A stretch of DNA of 64,000 nucleotides from Paenibacillus azoreducens. Its GTDB lineage: Bacteria > Bacillota > Bacilli > Paenibacillales > Paenibacillaceae. Position 1 is the first letter of the stretch, and every line of letters begins with the position of its first letter. The stretch lies in contig NZ_AP025343.1 of the NCBI RefSeq assembly GCF_021654775.1, positions 2,323,501-2,387,500 on the forward strand, in the 5' to 3' direction. This document shows, in pieces, positions 60,656-64,000 of this stretch. The notes under the pieces are model-generated. The model saw only the letters and a list, made by a program, of their open reading frames with translations, had not been told where the DNA came from and ran no database searches. Position numbers and translations under genes: made by a program.

Positions 60656-62305
60656 ATGAGAAGGAAAACACTATTAACCCTACTAACGATGCTCCTTGTA
60701 GTAGGCACCGTTCTTGCGGGTTGCGGCTCCAAGAATGGAGGCAGCAAAGGAAACTCCGCCGCTGCCAAAGATCAAGTGCTGCATATTAACCTTAGCTCCG
60801 AGCCGCCGACTTTTGATCCGGCTCAAGCGCAAGACAGCCAGTCTAATACAGTCTTGAATATGATGTATGAAGGTCTGGTCCGCTTGGATGAAAGTAATAA
60901 ACCAATCCCCGGTGTTGCCGAGAAATGGGATGTTTCTTCCGATGGATTGAAATACGTTTTCCATCTTCGCAAAGACGCGAAATGGAGCAACGGCGATCCT
61001 CTAACGGCGAAAGATTTCGTCTTTGCCTGGCAGCGTGTGCTTGACCCAAGCACGACACCGGCCCCTCCTTATGCTTACCAGTTGTATTACATTAAAGGTG
61101 CCGAAGAATACAATAACAAGAAAACCACGGATTTTTCTCAAGTTGGCGTCAAAGCAACCGACGACAACACATTGGAAGTCACCTTAAAGAACCCAACCCC
61201 TTATTTCCTTAGCTTGACTTCGTTTTACACTTTCTTCCCGGTTCACCAATCCGTCAAGGACAACGCGAAATGGGCTACCGATCCGAAATCGATGATTTCA
61301 AACGGAGCATTCACGATGACAACTTGGACAACCGGCCAAAAGATCGAAGTTTCGAAAAACGCGAACTATTGGGATAACAAAGATATCAAGCTAAACAAAA
61401 TTACGATGTCCCTTTCCAACAGCGGAGCAACCGAGCTGTCCAGTTACAGAAGCGGCCAGTTGGATTTTGCGGGTATGCCGAACGGGGAAATTCCTACCGA
61501 CCAAATACCTGCGATCAAAAAAGAACTGAAGGACGAGCTTAACCTTAAGCCTATCGGCGGCGTGTATTACTATCTGTTCAACGTAACCGCCAAACCGTTC
61601 GATAATGAAAAAATCCGCAAAGCCTTTGCGATGGCGATCAGCCGCCAGGAAATCGTCGAGAAAGTAACGCAAAGCGAAGAAAAACCTGCATTCGGATTCG
61701 TACCTCCGGGAATCGCTGGCGAAAAAGCAGAGTACCGCACCGAGCATAAAGACGATTTCTTTACTGAAAATGCAGATGAAGCGAAAAAACTGCTTCAAGA
61801 AGGTATGAAGGAAGAAGGTTATACTACCCTTCCGCCAATTACTTTGATTTACAACTCCAGTGACAAGCATAAGAAAATTGCTTTGGCTGTCGCCGACATG
61901 TGGAAGAAAAACCTGGGAGTCGACGTGAAAACGGAAAATCAGGAGTGGGGCGTGTTCCTCAAAAACCGCAGAAACCTGAACTACCAGATCGCACGCTCAG
62001 GCTGGAGTCCGGACTACAACGATCCAATGACTTTCTTTGACCTGTGGACTTCGAAGAGCGGCAATAATGACACAGGATTCAAAAACAAAGAATATGACGC
62101 TTTAATTAGCGATGCTCATAGTTCTTCAGATAATGCCAAGCGCATGGATGATTTCTCGAAAGCCGAAACTCTTTTGATCAAGGATCAACAAGTGCTGATG
62201 CCGATTTACTACTACACCAACGTGGCACTGATCAAACCGAACCTGAAAGGCGTAAACATCAATTATGCCGGTCAAGTTGATTTTACGCGGGCTTACTTTG
62301 AGTAA
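60656..62305 (+). CDS. oppA: Oligopeptide ABC transporter binding lipoprotein
   Basis: 549 residues. Lipoprotein signal ending VLAGCGSK (Cys at about residue 22). Family-5 solute-binding features: NLSSEPPTFDPAQAQD, MYEGLVRLDE, FHLRKDAKWSNGDPLTAKDFVFAWQR and ISNGAFTMTTWTTGQ-like. A promoter-like TATAAT lies at 60611. A terminator separates it from oppB, so it may be made in excess of the permease. Confidence 0.94.
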   Translation: MRRKTLLTLLTMLLVVGTVLAGCGSKNGGSKGNSAAAKDQVLHINLSSEPPTFDPAQAQDSQSNTVLNMMYEGLVRLDESNKPIPGVAEKWDVSSDGLKYVFHLRKDAKWSNGDPLTAKDFVFAWQRVLDPSTTPAPPYAYQLYYIKGAEEYNNKKTTDFSQVGVKATDDNTLEVTLKNPTPYFLSLTSFYTFFPVHQSVKDNAKWATDPKSMISNGAFTMTTWTTGQKIEVSKNANYWDNKDIKLNKITMSLSNSGATELSSYRSGQLDFAGMPNGEIPTDQIPAIKKELKDELNLKPIGGVYYYLFNVTAKPFDNEKIRKAFAMAISRQEIVEKVTQSEEKPAFGFVPPGIAGEKAEYRTEHKDDFFTENADEAKKLLQEGMKEEGYTTLPPITLIYNSSDKHKKIALAVADMWKKNLGVDVKTENQEWGVFLKNRRNLNYQIARSGWSPDYNDPMTFFDLWTSKSGNNDTGFKNKEYDALISDAHSSSDNAKRMDDFSKAETLLIKDQQVLMPIYYYTNVALIKPNLKGVNINYAGQVDFTRAYFE

Positions 62306-62340
62306 TAGAACGTTTGTGTAGATTAGAGAGATAAGTAATT

Positions 62341-62382
62341 CGGGATATATATGTGGGTATCCATATATATCCCGTTTTTTTT
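62341..62382 (+). terminator. Terminator between oppA and oppB
   Basis: GGGATATATATG and CATATATATCCC (12 perfect pairs, 8-nt loop) followed by G and eight T. Partial read-through would set the oppA to oppBC ratio. Confidence 0.85.
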
Positions 62383-62516
62383 GCATCAGATGATGATTGT
62401 GGTAGATATTTCTTTACTTAGTAATAAATAGATTGGACAAAAGTACTCATTATTCTTTAAAATCGAATTATGTCGAAAAATGTAGAATAATATTTAAAAG
62501 GGGAGGGTAATCGGGC

Positions 62517-63449
62517 ATGGTTCGTTACGTAGCCAAAAAGTTTTTTTATATGCTGCTATCATTGTTCATATTGATATCGGCGACATTTTTCCTGATGAAA
62601 GCCATACCTGGGGATCCTTTCATGTCTGAAAAAAAGGTTCCGCCTGAAATACAAGCCCGTTTAATGGAACAATATGGACTCGATAAACCGGTTTATGAGC
62701 AGTATTTTAAATATCTGGGCGATATCGCTACAGGTGATTTTGGCATATCGATGAAACATCAGAACCAAGAAGTTACGGGTATCATACTGGATACGTTTTC
62801 CGCTTCCTTAAAGCTCGGATTGTGTGCGATCGTTATCTCTATCATTGTCGGTATTTTGCTCGGCATGCTCGCAGCCCTCTATCATCGCAAGCTGATCGAT
62901 AATGTGGCGATGGTTCTAGCGGTGCTGGGAATTGCCGTACCAAGCTTCGTACTGGCGTCCTTGATTCAGTTCATCTTCGCCGAGAAGCTCGGATGGTTTA
63001 ATGTTATGGGCTTTGACGGTCCGCTTGATTATGTGCTGCCTGTGGCGGCTTTATCTGCGCAACCGATTGCCTTTATTGCACGCCTGACCCGATCCAGCAT
63101 GCTGGAAGTGCTTCATGCCGATTATATCAAGACAGCGAAGGCGAAAGGCCTGAACTGGCTGACCATTATGTTCAGACACGTGATCCGCAACGGCATTTTG
63201 CCTGTCGTTACCTATGTTGGCCCGATGACAGCCAATATTATCACGGGTTCTGTCGTCATCGAGCAGATTTTCGGAATCGGCGGAATTGGCAAAGTGTTCG
63301 TTGATTGTATCACAAACCGTGACTATACCATGATTATGGGTGTGACCATTTTCTACGGCATTTTGCTGATGCTTGCCCGTTTTTTGACAGATATCGTATA
63401 TGTGCTGGTTGATCCGCGTATTAAATTGACCGGCGGGAAGGAGGGTTGA
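62517..63449 (+). CDS. oppB: Oligopeptide ABC transporter permease OppB
   Basis: 310 residues; ATG 62517 after GGGGAGGG. Six membrane segments. The N-terminal FILISATFFLMKAIPGDPF and the EAA loop TAKAKGLNWLTIMFRHVIRNGILP contact the ATPase. Stop is followed 2 nt later by oppC. Confidence 0.95.
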   Translation: MVRYVAKKFFYMLLSLFILISATFFLMKAIPGDPFMSEKKVPPEIQARLMEQYGLDKPVYEQYFKYLGDIATGDFGISMKHQNQEVTGIILDTFSASLKLGLCAIVISIIVGILLGMLAALYHRKLIDNVAMVLAVLGIAVPSFVLASLIQFIFAEKLGWFNVMGFDGPLDYVLPVAALSAQPIAFIARLTRSSMLEVLHADYIKTAKAKGLNWLTIMFRHVIRNGILPVVTYVGPMTANIITGSVVIEQIFGIGGIGKVFVDCITNRDYTMIMGVTIFYGILLMLARFLTDIVYVLVDPRIKLTGGKEG

Positions 63450-63451
63450 CG

Positions 63452-64000
63452 GTGGCAGCAAATGATACAGCGTTGACGAGCGCCCATGCGGAACTAACGC
63501 CAGAAGACTTCCGTAAAATCGGCGTGGATGAAAAGCAGGCCGAGGTCATCCAGCGGGAAAGTATTTCGGCGTGGAGAGACGCATGGCAGCGTCTGCGCAA
63601 AAACAAAATGGCGATGACCAGTCTGATTGTGCTTTTTATCATTATTTTGACGGCAGTAATCGGCCCGATGATTTCCAAATATAACTACTATTCGAATGAT
63701 CTGCTTAATACGAACCAGCCGCCGTCCAAAGATCATTGGTTCGGAACCGATGATCTCGGCCGGGATATGTTCGTCCGGACTTGGATGGGCGCCCGCATCT
63801 CGCTTACGGTCGGCCTTGCGGCTGCCCTGATCGACCTCATGATTGGCGTGATTTATGGCGGGATCATGGGCTTCTTCGGCGGACGCGTGGATGCAATCAT
63901 GAATAAATTTTCGGAAATTTTATATTCGATTCCTTATATGCTGGTAACGATCCTGCTGCTGGTGGTTTTTGAGCCAAGTATCGGAACCATTATTCTGGCT
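63452..64000 (+). CDS. oppC: Oligopeptide ABC transporter permease OppC (3' end outside window)
   Basis: 183 codons to the window edge. GTG start at 63452 with AAGGAGGG inside the oppB end. A long cytoplasmic tail is followed by the first membrane segment (SLIVLFIIILTAVIGPMI). DHWFGTDDLGRDMFVRTWMGAR with RISLTVGLAAALI is diagnostic for OppC/DppC. The ATPase genes oppD and oppF are expected next, beyond the window. Confidence 0.94.
   Translation, partial: MAANDTALTSAHAELTPEDFRKIGVDEKQAEVIQRESISAWRDAWQRLRKNKMAMTSLIVLFIIILTAVIGPMISKYNYYSNDLLNTNQPPSKDHWFGTDDLGRDMFVRTWMGARISLTVGLAAALIDLMIGVIYGGIMGFFGGRVDAIMNKFSEILYSIPYMLVTILLLVVFEPSIGTIILA

Noticed and set aside
1..64000. tRNA or rRNA genes
   Set aside because: I saw no cloverleaf-type sequence or rRNA segment on reading; the only structural RNA supported is rnpB, with one further candidate small RNA.

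Overview
The window looks like a chromosomal segment of a spore-forming member of the Paenibacillaceae, most likely Paenibacillus. Reasons: gene order and protein sequences follow the Bacillales housekeeping core (addBA, sbcDC, rpsU-yqeY, nfeD-floA, yqfCD-phoH-pgpH-ybeY-dgkA-cdd-era-yqzL-recO-glyQS, yqxD-dnaG-sigA-trmK-yqfO, typA-ylaH-ylaJ-ylaK). Sporulation genes are present (yqfC, yqfD, a CotD-like coat protein, ylaJ, rsfA). Base composition is near even and starts are often GTG or TTG with strong GGAGG sites. The genus is inferred from remembered family sequences, not from a search.

Layout. 1-11.2 kb: two DNA-end processing machines, AddAB (addB cut by the window edge) and SbcDC. 11.2-12.2 kb: an unannotated structured RNA with its own promoter, a small His/aromatic-rich protein gene and dispersed repeats. 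12.2-16.5 kb: a HIT protein, ribosomal protein S21, YqeY, and the NfeD-FloA membrane microdomain pair. 17.1-25.5 kb: the yqfC-to-recO cluster (sporulation, c-di-AMP turnover, rRNA maturation, lipid kinase, cytidine deaminase, Era, RecO). 25.5-28.9 kb: T-box controlled glyQS. 29-34.7 kb: replication and transcription initiation (DnaG, SigA), tRNA m1A22 methylation and YqfO. 34.8-35.2 kb: RNase P RNA. 35.5-40.3 kb: coat protein, secreted subtilase, YpuI, DUF1540 protein, lytic transglycosylase. 40.5-42.9 kb: cysteine desulfurase plus ThiI for 4-thiouridine. 43.1-44.6 kb: divergent TerC pair. 44.9-46.8 kb: membrane glycosyltransferase-like protein and a small membrane protein. 47-53 kb: typA, ylaH, an LCP ligase, a 41-residue unknown protein, ylaJ and ylaK. 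53.4-60.5 kb: orphan solute-binding protein, coiled-coil exported protein, an intact IS3-family element, DUF2626 protein, rsfA, panE and a DUF3397 protein. 60.6-64 kb: an oligopeptide transporter operon (oppA, oppB, oppC, the last cut by the edge).

The most unusual layer is intergenic. Three dispersed repeat families are visible. Family A is about 65 bp, with arms CCCCGCAAAGT and ACTTTGTGGGG. There are eleven full or partial copies, all on the plus strand and all in 3' regions or leaders of plus-strand transcripts. Most lie a few bases behind an intrinsic terminator. Family B is about 180 or 290 bp with terminal inverted repeats around GTTCAAAAAG. It has five full or partial copies, three of which touch a stop codon. 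Family C is a two-hairpin module of about 115 bp, nested at the same point in two B copies and also found alone. Its helices show compensatory changes. Other points of note are a class A-looking RNase P RNA in a Bacillales-type genome, an IS3 element inserted in the loop of a terminator hairpin, and palindromes overlapping two promoters.
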